Source: Methanosarcinaceae archaeon
GTDB lineage: Archaea > Halobacteriota > Methanosarcinia > Methanosarcinales > Methanosarcinaceae
Reading direction: 5' to 3'
NCBI GenBank assembly: GCA_020793555.1
Contig: DQIO01000237.1
Location: 1 to 8,996 of the forward strand
Length of the DNA stretch: 8,996 bases
In this document: one piece after another, positions 1-5,883 of the stretch
Position numbering within the stretch: the first letter of the stretch is position 1
Layout of the letters: the number at the start of each line of letters is the position of its first letter
Program-made: the position numbers and the translations under genes
The notes under the pieces: model-generated
Told to the model about the DNA's origin: nothing
Database searches by the model: none
The model's input: the letters and a program-made list of their open reading frames with translations, nothing else

Positions 1-62
1 AAAAAAACACTATCAGTATCGCCATCATACACCATAATAAAATTTTGTTTTAAACTACTGTG

Positions 63-68
63 AGTATA
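63..68. repeat. Left target-site duplication (AGTATA)
   Basis: AGTATA lies directly outside the left inverted repeat of the MITE-like element and is repeated exactly at 210-215 directly outside the right one. Removing the element and one copy gives an empty site, TGTGAGTATACACA, whose outer TGTG/CACA are inverted repeats of each other, so the target itself was partly palindromic. Confidence 0.55.
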
Positions 69-209
69 GAGATTGTCGGAAGAGTACCTGAAAAGCGCCT
101 AAATTGAAACTTCCCGAAATATTGTTAAAACTAAATCACCATGCTGCGCCCGTTCAAGTTTAGACAGTAAAGCTGAAATATTCGAAAATTAGGCTTTTCC
201 GACAATATC
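69..209. mobile_element. MITE-like non-autonomous insertion element, 141 bp
   Basis: Seen directly: the ends form inverted repeats. The left end is GAGATTGTCGGAAGAG (69-84), and the reverse complement of the right end (194-209) is GATATTGTCGGAAAAG, matching at 14 of 16 positions. The element is flanked exactly by a 6-bp direct repeat, AGTATA, at 63-68 and 210-215, as expected for a target-site duplication. The interior is AT-rich, has no transposase frame, and carries the short direct repeat GAAATATT twice. Such small elements are normally moved in trans by a full-length insertion sequence with the same ends. No such partner is in this window, and I do not assign a family. Chance inverted repeats are possible, but the abutting perfect target duplication argues for a real insertion. 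Confidence 0.6.
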
Positions 210-215
210 AGTATA
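210..215. repeat. Right target-site duplication (AGTATA)
   Basis: Second copy of the 6-bp direct repeat, immediately after the right inverted repeat of the MITE-like element. It pairs with the copy at 63-68. Confidence 0.55.
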
Positions 216-355
216 CACAAAATACTGAAAAAAATAGCATCGGCATGTACACTCACGCCGCTTGTGGGAGGACCGATAGCAACGATCCTGTCAACCGCTT
301 CGTCGCCTTCCAAAAGCGAAGTTTTTTGTAATCTAAACGTGGCACTAGATGCGAT
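216..355 (-). pseudogene. Possible coding remnant, interrupted at its 3' end by the MITE-like element
   Basis: A minus-strand open frame runs from just after a TAA at 356-358 and contains a protein-like stretch (LLEGDEAVDRIVAIGPPTSG, then VSVHADA) followed by a hydrophobic tail. It has only a TTG candidate start at 311-313, no clear ribosome binding site and no recognisable family. The frame then reads into the MITE-like element. If the element and one target copy are removed, the frame would end four codons later at a TAA (50-52), giving a tail ...FFSILCILTVV. It could be the end of a lost gene or a chance frame. The call rests only on the amino-acid composition and this reconstruction. Confidence 0.22.
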
Positions 356-658
356 TTATGATAAATCTCATTTGATTTAAAAAATGTATCGGCCATGGAA
401 CTTATAATGTCCAATATTTATTGTTAAATTTTCACAACCAACATGTATAGGGGGGTTTAAGGCCTATTTTGGGCTTATTTCAATACCACGATTGATATTG
501 GTATTAACTTATAGTTGGATCTCAGAATTTTTATGTAACATAGACGAAACATATTCTAGAGCGACATTTTATGAAAACGTTACTAGCCTAGATGTTTTCA
601 TGTGAAAATCGTATTTTATTCGTGGAACATAAACGGCTGACGAAAATCGGTGTTCAAT
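356..658. other. Intergenic stretch, no gene found
   Basis: About 300 bp with no convincing coding frame on either strand, no tRNA-like fold and no recognised RNA. It contains short dyads only: GATTTATGATAAATC at about 351-365, a 7-bp stem AATACCA/TGGTATT (482-488 with 499-505, 10-nt loop), and TTTTCATGTGAAAA at 595-608. The last could act as a U-rich stop signal for the minus-strand pseudogene at 659-1038, but none of these is strong. Confidence 0.4.
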
Positions 659-1038
659 TCATGTGAAAAGTGTCACAATCCCAAAATCCAGCATCAACGA
701 AAGAGCAATAGCGATCACTGAAAACACAAAGATGACCAGATAGTTCAACCGCTCCTTTGACACAGACAGACTCCACATAACATAATTGAGTCCCTCAAAA
801 TCCTTTTCAGTGAGTGGTCGCGTGACTCGATCTTCTCAAGTAGGTTCAGATCTTTTATTACTCCAAACCTGCGCTTTGCAATATGATACCTATGGCCAAA
901 GAAAAACAGGTAGCCAATAACTCCAAAATACCAAAGCACCTTTTAGAGCATACCGCTGTAGTAATATACAATAATGATAGCACGAAGCAGGATCGCTGAT
1001 ACGAGTCCCATCCAGAAATACAGTTTTATGAAAGTCAT
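659..1038 (-). pseudogene. Decayed small membrane protein gene (stop plus frameshift)
   Basis: Read on the minus strand from ATG at 1036-1038, the first 31 codons encode a hydrophobic segment (YFWMGLVSAILLRAIIIVYY). They are cut by an in-frame TAA at 943-945. The same frame continues with a second membrane segment (VLWYFGVIGYLFFFGHRYHI) and a basic loop (AKRRFGVIKDLNLLEKIES), then a frameshift falls at about 811-830. Past the shift, another frame gives PLTEKDFEGLNYVMWSLSVS, then KERLNYLVIFVFSVIAIALS, and ends at TGA 659-661. Stitched together this is a coherent protein of about 126 residues with three membrane helices. The joined length of 380 bp is not a multiple of three, as expected with one indel. 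I do not recognise the family. Sequencing error could mimic the lesions, but two independent ones make true decay likelier. Confidence 0.65.
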
Positions 1039-1367
1039 TCTTTATACTTCAGGGACATTAACGTTGGCCTTATCAGATTCAAAATGTTTCATGGACTTAG
1101 GGGTTGTTGAAATAAACTATCTAAATTATGACTAATAGAATGCTATTTATCGCAATCTGCGGACTTGTTCCACAAAATAAAATTCATTATGTTATTTCTG
1201 GGCAACGACTTAGATCACCCCGGGAAATATTTGCTACACGCATTTTCAGATGCACGGTCAAGGTATTTAAGTTCCAGACCGCAGACTATACGGTTCTCTG
1301 TGAATTTTTCAGTGGAAATGTCAATTGTATTGAGTGTCATGTGTGAAACAAATCTTTCGTTTCGTTA

Positions 1368-1375
1368 TTTATATA
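1368..1375 (+). promoter_or_regulatory. Candidate archaeal TATA box for the methyltransferase-ABC operon
   Basis: TTTATATA is a full match to the archaeal TATA-box core, in an upstream region where nothing else is coding. Initiation about 25 nt downstream would fall near 1397, giving a leader of roughly 180 nt. Long leaders are common in Methanosarcina-type archaea. The bases just upstream (TTCGTTA) are not a strong purine-rich BRE, and the weaker box at 1502-1509 is an alternative. Confidence 0.42.
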
Positions 1376-1406
1376 CCTGTGGTAACCGCGGGTTTGTTGT
1401 CAGTTG

Positions 1407-1449
1407 ATAATGTGTTTATATTGTTAACTGGAAAGGCTCAACACATCAT
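1407..1449 (+). other. Imperfect hairpin in the presumed leader
   Basis: ATAATGTGTT (1407-1416) pairs with AACACATCAT (1440-1449) with one A-C mismatch, leaving a loop of 23 nt. It lies downstream of the TTTATATA box, so it would be in the transcript if that promoter is used. It has no U-tract after it and does not match a riboswitch class I know. Confidence 0.25.
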
Positions 1450-1501
1450 GATTCACATCTAAATTGTTAATTATGTATTATTAAGTATTACGAATAGCTA
1501 A

Positions 1502-1509
1502 TTTTATAT
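1502..1509 (+). promoter_or_regulatory. Alternative TATA box close to the first gene
   Basis: TTTTATAT lies 69 nt before the ATG of the first methyltransferase gene. Initiation would fall near 1530, inside the first copy of the 32-bp tandem repeat, giving a short leader that could still carry the small upstream ORF. It is weaker than the box at 1368-1375. Confidence 0.25.
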
Positions 1510-1523
1510 GTAATGAATGATTC

Positions 1524-1587
1524 AAAATGCAAAGAGTCAGGAATTATGATCAATAAAAATGCAAAGAGTCAGGAATTATGATTAATG
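1524..1587 (+). repeat. 32-bp tandem duplication of the translation start region
   Basis: Two head-to-tail 32-bp units, 1524-1555 and 1556-1587, are identical at 30 of 32 positions. The differences are C/T at 1551/1583 and A/G at 1555/1587. Each unit contains the same weak ribosome binding site and start (CAGGAATTATGAT). The second unit's ATG at 1578 starts the methyltransferase and the first unit's ATG at 1546 starts a short ORF. The near identity suggests a recent duplication by slippage. Confidence 0.9.
1546..1581 (+). CDS. 11-codon upstream ORF overlapping the methyltransferase start
   Basis: ATG at 1546 opens a frame encoding MINKNAKSQEL that ends at TGA 1579-1581. This TGA overlaps the methyltransferase ATG (1578-1580) as ATGA, the classic arrangement for termination-reinitiation coupling. 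The frame exists because the 32-bp duplication is not a multiple of three, so the copied start is out of frame with the gene. Its AGGA ribosome binding site and spacing equal those of the main gene, so it should be initiated about as well. It probably has no peptide function. It may reduce or couple expression of the operon's first gene, or be a neutral by-product. Confidence 0.4.
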   Translation: MINKNAKSQEL

Positions 1588-2438
1588 AAAATACAACTGA
1601 TTGGAATGAGGTCTGGAAACAACAGATGTCACTGCAAAACCGATCACAACATGCTGTAGATTGTTCTGCCATCTGGGACAAAAAAGAAAATGCAGAACTC
1701 TTTTTAAAAATGTTTCAGGGAAAGGGGAGTGAACTGATCGAAAACACCATAAAAGATCTACCTTTAACGCCGGAGTCCAGAGTTCTTGATATTGGAGCAG
1801 GACCTGGTACACTTGCGATCCCACTTGCAAAAAAGATATCTCATGTCACTGCAGTTGAACCTTCCCCAGGCATGGGCAGTGTGTTGCAGGACCAGATCGC
1901 AGAAAATGAAATAGATAATATAAGGTATGTTCACAAACGCTGGGAAGATATCGATATAGAAGCCGACCTTGACGCCCCTTACGATGTAGTAATAGCTTCT
2001 TACTCCTTGGGAATGCCTGACATTAAAGAAGCTGTGCGGAAAATGGAGGCAGCCTCCTCAAAATATGTTTACACTTACTGGTTTGCAGGGGAAACCTCAT
2101 GGGATATTAATTTTAGAGCATTGTGGCCCTCCCTCCATGGAATCGAATATCATCCGGCACCAAAATGCAATGTCCTCTATAATGTGCTTTACCAGATGGG
2201 CATTTACCCAAACATTACTGTTATTCCATTCGAGCATGCCCATAAATTCTCTTCTGAAGAGGAAGCTAATGAGCATTTTAAGTCTCATTTTAACATCACT
2301 GAACAACGCCAAGAAGCGATTTTGGGAGATTACCTTAAAGACCATCTTGAAGAAGATGATGATTTCATTATCCTGAAAGGATCGAACACGCGCGTGAAGA
2401 TGTGGTGGAAAAAAGGATGTGATTATAATGAACAATAA
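1578..2438 (+). CDS. Class I SAM-dependent methyltransferase linked to the ABC importer
   Basis: A 286-residue soluble protein with a Rossmann methyltransferase core. Motif I is VLDIGAGPGT (residues 69-78), followed by the second strand VTAVEPSPGM (90-99), where E94 should bind the SAM ribose hydroxyls. The YDVVIASYSLGMPD stretch is the motif IV-like strand. The N-terminal 60 residues (several Trp, a DCSAIW segment) and the Trp/Tyr-rich C-terminal half (YTYWFAGETSWD and following) probably form the substrate site. It has no signal peptide or membrane segment. The ATG at 1578 has AGGA three bases upstream, a weak, close site, and lies in the second copy of a tandem repeat. The gene overlaps the binding-protein gene by 11 bp, so the two are likely translated together and act in one process. 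The methyl acceptor is unknown. A small-molecule ligand imported by the transporter is my inference. Confidence 0.85.
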   Translation: MINENTTDWNEVWKQQMSLQNRSQHAVDCSAIWDKKENAELFLKMFQGKGSELIENTIKDLPLTPESRVLDIGAGPGTLAIPLAKKISHVTAVEPSPGMGSVLQDQIAENEIDNIRYVHKRWEDIDIEADLDAPYDVVIASYSLGMPDIKEAVRKMEAASSKYVYTYWFAGETSWDINFRALWPSLHGIEYHPAPKCNVLYNVLYQMGIYPNITVIPFEHAHKFSSEEEANEHFKSHFNITEQRQEAILGDYLKDHLEEDDDFIILKGSNTRVKMWWKKGCDYNEQ

Positions 2439-3990
2439 AAGTAACTACTTGACCTTTCTAATTATAGGTTGGATTATTGCGACCGTTATATTAACAGCGG
2501 GCTGCACAACCCCGCAAGAAGATAGTGCTACAAATGAGCTTGTAGTTGCCATAAGCACGGATGTTAACAACTGGTATCTTGACAAATTCCCTGGTGGTGA
2601 TGCCAGATTTGTGTGGTCACAGGTGTATGAAACACTTGTAAGGCTGGACACTGATCTTAACATAGTGCCCGGACTGGCAGAATCATGGGAAACACCAGAT
2701 GATGGGAAAACATGGATATTTCATTTAAGAGACGGCGTATATTTCCATAACGGTGCTCCTTTTGATGCGAACGCAGTTGTATTTTCATACAGCGATGAAT
2801 CGTATGTTAAAAAAATGGGAGCTTTAAGGAGTCTGGATCATATTGAAACCATCGATGAGAATACAGTGAAATTTGTCCTAAACAGACCCATGCCATTGCC
2901 ATTCTACCTCACACATGTGGCATGGCCAATCATGAGTCCCGATTGCGTTGATGATAATGGGGATTTTGTAGCACCTATTGGGACAGGTCCATTTAAATTT
3001 GAAAAACAAACCCCTGACCAGGAAATTGTACTTATCAGGAATGAAGATTACCGGGGTGATGAACCGGTCCTTGAAAGTGTTACATTTAAAGTGATCCCTG
3101 AGGCATCCACTCGTGTAATGGCACTTGAGACAAAAGAAGTTGATATGATTATAAAACTGCCTGAGTACGAAGTCTCAAGATTGGAAAATGAACCTGATGT
3201 CAATGTATACAGGAAATTGACAACCTTCACTGACTTTTTGCAATTCAACTGCAATAATGGGGTGTTCAACGATAAGGAAATAAGAAAAGCAGTCGCATAT
3301 TCCATTAACACTGAGCAGATGCTAAATACGGTTTTGGAAGGCATTGGAACTCCAGCTAAAGGCCGGCCTTTATCCCCTGTCATGATGTATTCTAAACCTG
3401 AACTTGACCTATACGAATATGATGTGGAAAAAGCCAGTGAGATATTGTCAGAAGCCGGCTGGCAAGATTCTGACAACGATGGAATTCTTGATAAAAATGG
3501 ACAAACTCTTAAGGCAAAATTTATTGTTGGAAAGGATGTATGGGCATCCCGCCATGTTCCAATGGCTGAAGCCATACAAGGCGCTTTGCAAAATGTGGGA
3601 ATGGACGTAGATATCCAGGTACTGGAAAGCGGAGCCATTACTAAACTTGAGAATGAAGGTCAATTTGACATGATCCTTAGAAGTGGATATTTTGTATGGG
3701 GTCCCTACCCACGTCACTTTTTTGTCCACCAGTCCTTTTGTCCGTACTCACATTACAACAACACGGAATACGATAAACTGGCAAATGAAGCAGATTCAAC
3801 AGTTGATCCTGAAAAACAGCAACAGTTGTACTATGACCTGCAGGATATGGTACTTGAAGAGCTGCCTGCTTTCTACTTGGTGCATGAGGAAAAGATCATT
3901 GTAGCCAATACATACGTAAAAGGCTACCGTATCACTGCTGAAGACCCATGGCTCAATCTTGACGGCGTGTATCTTGAAGGGAAGCAATGA
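2428..3990 (+). CDS. ABC transporter substrate-binding lipoprotein, family 5 (NikA/DppA/OppA type)
   Basis: A 520-residue extracytoplasmic binding protein of the SBP_bac_5 family. It has a hydrophobic signal segment (about residues 8-22) and a lipobox LTAGC with C26, so it is probably lipid-anchored outside the membrane. Family features are ETLVRLD and GLAESWE near the N-terminus, APIGTGPF (182-189), a DSDNDGILDKNG loop (347-358) that resembles a calcium loop, and a C-terminal LPAFYLVHEE segment. A WG-PY...SH segment (W424 to H442) resembles the nickel pocket of E. coli NikA as I remember it. The ATG at 2428 is preferred over an in-frame GTG at 2419 because AAAAGGA lies at 2411-2417, about ten bases upstream. 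It overlaps the methyltransferase gene and heads the importer genes. Nickel or metal chelate is the favoured cargo, peptide the alternative. Confidence 0.9.
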   Translation: MNNKSNYLTFLIIGWIIATVILTAGCTTPQEDSATNELVVAISTDVNNWYLDKFPGGDARFVWSQVYETLVRLDTDLNIVPGLAESWETPDDGKTWIFHLRDGVYFHNGAPFDANAVVFSYSDESYVKKMGALRSLDHIETIDENTVKFVLNRPMPLPFYLTHVAWPIMSPDCVDDNGDFVAPIGTGPFKFEKQTPDQEIVLIRNEDYRGDEPVLESVTFKVIPEASTRVMALETKEVDMIIKLPEYEVSRLENEPDVNVYRKLTTFTDFLQFNCNNGVFNDKEIRKAVAYSINTEQMLNTVLEGIGTPAKGRPLSPVMMYSKPELDLYEYDVEKASEILSEAGWQDSDNDGILDKNGQTLKAKFIVGKDVWASRHVPMAEAIQGALQNVGMDVDIQVLESGAITKLENEGQFDMILRSGYFVWGPYPRHFFVHQSFCPYSHYNNTEYDKLANEADSTVDPEKQQQLYYDLQDMVLEELPAFYLVHEEKIIVANTYVKGYRITAEDPWLNLDGVYLEGKQ

Positions 3991-4091
3991 ATCTCAGGAT
4001 CATTGCTCCCCCCTTATTTACAACAGTGTAACAAATGATTTTTTTAACTGTGCAGGATTAAGAAAAACTGGCAATAAGGAAAAGGAAAGAA
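3991..4091 (+). promoter_or_regulatory. Spacer with T-tract, possible partial terminator between binding protein and permease genes
   Basis: This 101-bp gap is the largest inside the importer genes; the other joints are overlaps or 9 bp. It contains a seven-T run at 4039-4045 bracketed by a weak 5-bp inverted repeat ACAGT/ACTGT (4023-4027 and 4047-4051). Archaeal RNA polymerase stops at U-rich tracts, so partial termination here could make more binding protein than permease, as is usual for such importers. The permease has its own strong AAGGAAAAGGAAAG ribosome binding site at the end of the gap. Confidence 0.3.
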
Positions 4092-5024
4092 ATGCTGAAA
4101 TATATCCTAAAACGCATATTTCTCGTATTTTTTGTGGTTATTGGAGTGACCATTGTAACCTTTTCTACAATGCATTTTGCACCCGGAGATCCTGCAGAGA
4201 TAATTGCAGTTGCCAGGTATGGTGATGACCTGACCCAGGAACAGATTGACTGGGTTAGGGTAACAGAAGGTTTTGATTCCCCCGTGTACATCCAGTATCT
4301 GAAATGGATTGAGCATGTCTCACGCCTTGACCTTGGCAGATCACTGGTAACATCTCATGACATCTTTGAAGAAATTACCATCAGGCTCCCTGCAACTTTC
4401 AAACTGGCGGTTTCGAGTTTAGTGATATCATTGTGTATCGCCATTCCTGCCGGAATAATCAGTGCGGTAAGAAAAAATACAATAATTGACCATCTGTGTA
4501 TGAGCGCTGCGCTGCTTGGAGTATCCATTCCCAACTTCTGGCTTGGATTGATGTTGATCTGGTTATTTGCACTGACCCTTCATCTGTTCCCCAGTTATGG
4601 ATATGGAGGATGTGAGCATCTTGTACTTCCTGCAATAACCCTGGGAACATCCATGGCTGCCGTTACAACCCGCCTGACGCGTTCCAGTATGCTGGATGTA
4701 TTGAATCAGGAATATATAGTGACAGCAAAAGCAAAAGGATTGGATGAAAAAACAATACTCTTAAGACATGCATTAAAGAATGCAATGTTGCCTGTTATTA
4801 CTTTTGCAGGGCTGCAGCTGGGTTTTTTACTTGGCGGGGCTGTGATAGTTGAAACAATATTCGCATGGCCGGGAATTGGGAAACTACTGGTGGATTCTAT
4901 ATATGCCAGGGATTTTGCTATGGTTCAGGGTTGTGTGCTGTTCATTGCTGTCCTATTTGCGTTTACCAACCTGATAGTGGATATCACGTATGCGTTTTTA
5001 GACCCGAGGATCAGGTATGAATAA
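4092..5024 (+). CDS. ABC transporter permease, NikB/DppB/OppB type
   Basis: A 310-residue inner-membrane protein, the usual length for this family. It starts with a membrane helix (about residues 8-30) followed by the HFAPGDPAE motif typical of the first external loop of DppB-like permeases. Further helices lie at about 100-125, 135-165 and 170-190, and at the C-terminus. The conserved GVSIPNFWLGLMLIWLF stretch and the cytoplasmic coupling (EAA) loop YIVTAKAKGLDE...AMLPV (about 208-235, with the expected glycine G216 and the LP pair) show that it contacts the ATPases. It ends with the usual DPRIRYE tail. The ATG at 4092 follows a purine-rich ribosome binding site, and the stop overlaps the next permease start by 8 bp. 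It forms the translocation pore with the following permease. The substrate is set by the binding protein. Confidence 0.93.
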   Translation: MLKYILKRIFLVFFVVIGVTIVTFSTMHFAPGDPAEIIAVARYGDDLTQEQIDWVRVTEGFDSPVYIQYLKWIEHVSRLDLGRSLVTSHDIFEEITIRLPATFKLAVSSLVISLCIAIPAGIISAVRKNTIIDHLCMSAALLGVSIPNFWLGLMLIWLFALTLHLFPSYGYGGCEHLVLPAITLGTSMAAVTTRLTRSSMLDVLNQEYIVTAKAKGLDEKTILLRHALKNAMLPVITFAGLQLGFLLGGAVIVETIFAWPGIGKLLVDSIYARDFAMVQGCVLFIAVLFAFTNLIVDITYAFLDPRIRYE

Positions 5025-5883
5025 ACTTAACGGTAAAAGGAACATTCTAAAAGAAGCCGGAAATAACAGGATGGCTGCAATTGGAGGGGCAATAGTCATC
5101 CTGTTGGTCTTAATTGCGATTCTGGCTTCCCTGCTTTCCCCGCATGATCCTTTTGAACAAAAACTGGAAAACAGACTCCTAAATCCATGTTTTGAATATC
5201 CTTTTGGCACGGATGATCTGGGAAGATGTATTTTCTCCAGACTTATCTTCGGAACAAGATATTCGCTGGCAATTGGTGTCACGGTTGTTGGAATAACAGC
5301 TTTGGTCGGTACGACGCTTGGAATCGTATCTGGCTATAGCCGTGGAATAATTGATGAAATCCTAATGAGAATTGTAGATATAGTGCTTGCTTTTCCAGGT
5401 ATAATCCTTGCGCTGGTTATTGCAGGGATATTAGGGCCCAGCTTTTTAAATGTAGTAATTGCACTTTCTCTGACCCACTGGCCTGCATATACAAGACTTG
5501 TAAGAGGAATTACACTTTCCCTCAGAGAAAAGGAATTTATCGAGGGTGCAAAAGCCCTAAGGGCTTCAAACATCTATATTATGCGGCGCCATATACTTCC
5601 AAACTGCATCAATCCTATTATCGTACTTGCAACCCTTGATATCGCACATGCGATTATCTTTGCAACTGGCCTGAGTTTTCTCGGTCTTGGGATACAGCCT
5701 CCGACACCTGAATGGGGATCAATGCTTAAAGCCGGGATCCCGTATTTTCGAATCTCGCCTCATCTTACCTTTTTCCCCGGTACCGCCATAATGGTGACTG
5801 TGATGGCTTTTAATTTTTTAGGTGACGGTTTGAGAGATATGATCGATCCGAAAATAAACGAAATTATACTGGTGAGTGAATGA
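5017..5883 (+). CDS. ABC transporter permease, NikC/DppC/OppC type
   Basis: A 288-residue membrane protein and the partner of the upstream permease. It shows the N-terminal helix (about residues 22-42), the SPHDPFEQ segment and the FGTDDLGRCIFSRLIFGTRYS signature of DppC-like permeases. Several more helices follow, then FLGLGIQPPTPEWGSML and a C-terminal FLGDGLRDMIDPK. The coupling loop is EFIEGAKALRASNIYIMRRH followed by ILPN (about 173-196). The normally invariant glycine of this loop is an arginine here (R182, codon AGG). The rest of the loop is well kept, so the protein is probably functional. The start overlaps the NikB-like gene by 8 bp and the stop overlaps the ATPase start by 4 bp (ATGA), so translation is coupled on both sides. 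Confidence 0.92.
   Translation: MNKLNGKRNILKEAGNNRMAAIGGAIVILLVLIAILASLLSPHDPFEQKLENRLLNPCFEYPFGTDDLGRCIFSRLIFGTRYSLAIGVTVVGITALVGTTLGIVSGYSRGIIDEILMRIVDIVLAFPGIILALVIAGILGPSFLNVVIALSLTHWPAYTRLVRGITLSLREKEFIEGAKALRASNIYIMRRHILPNCINPIIVLATLDIAHAIIFATGLSFLGLGIQPPTPEWGSMLKAGIPYFRISPHLTFFPGTAIMVTVMAFNFLGDGLRDMIDPKINEIILVSE

Larger units (their letters stand above)
1039..1577. other. Long intergenic region with the promoter and leader of the downstream operon
   Basis: About 540 bp with no convincing gene. The short frames here (for example minus strand 1215-1340, 41 codons) have no ribosome binding site and no recognisable domain. The 3' third becomes strongly AT-rich and holds two TATA-box candidates, an imperfect hairpin at 1407-1449 and a tandem duplication of the next gene's translation start. 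A GGGGTTGTTGAAATAA string at about 1099-1114 looks like the end of some insertion sequences, but no matching second end was found. Confidence 0.4.

Noticed and set aside
1099..1114. GGGGTTGTTGAAATAA as the end of an insertion sequence
   Set aside because: It resembles some insertion-sequence ends, but I found no matching inverted end and no target duplication. A partial match at about 474-486 is too short.
1215..1340. Minus-strand 41-codon frame (MTLNTIDISTEKFTENRIVC...)
   Set aside because: Codon use looks plausible, but there is no ribosome binding site, no domain is recognised, and the reading beyond its stop gives nothing coherent. It may be a gene remnant, but the support is too weak to list.
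1128..1407. Two overlapping plus-strand frames of 72 and 80 codons upstream of the operon
   Set aside because: They overlap each other in different frames, lack ribosome binding sites and have no recognisable protein features. The second runs through the TATA-box candidate.
1..1577. CRISPR array or tRNA gene in the gene-poor stretch
   Set aside because: There are no regularly spaced direct repeats beyond the two-copy 32-bp tandem unit, and no cloverleaf with GTTCRA-like T-arm was seen.
2419..2427. GTG start for the binding protein (523 residues)
   Set aside because: The GTG overlaps the likely ribosome binding site AAAAGGA, leaving no spacing, whereas the ATG at 2428 is well placed and gives a normal lipoprotein signal.
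3048..3638. 196-codon minus-strand frame
   Set aside because: It lies entirely antisense to the well-supported binding-protein gene, is Ser/Thr-rich and low in complexity, and is typical of a shadow frame.
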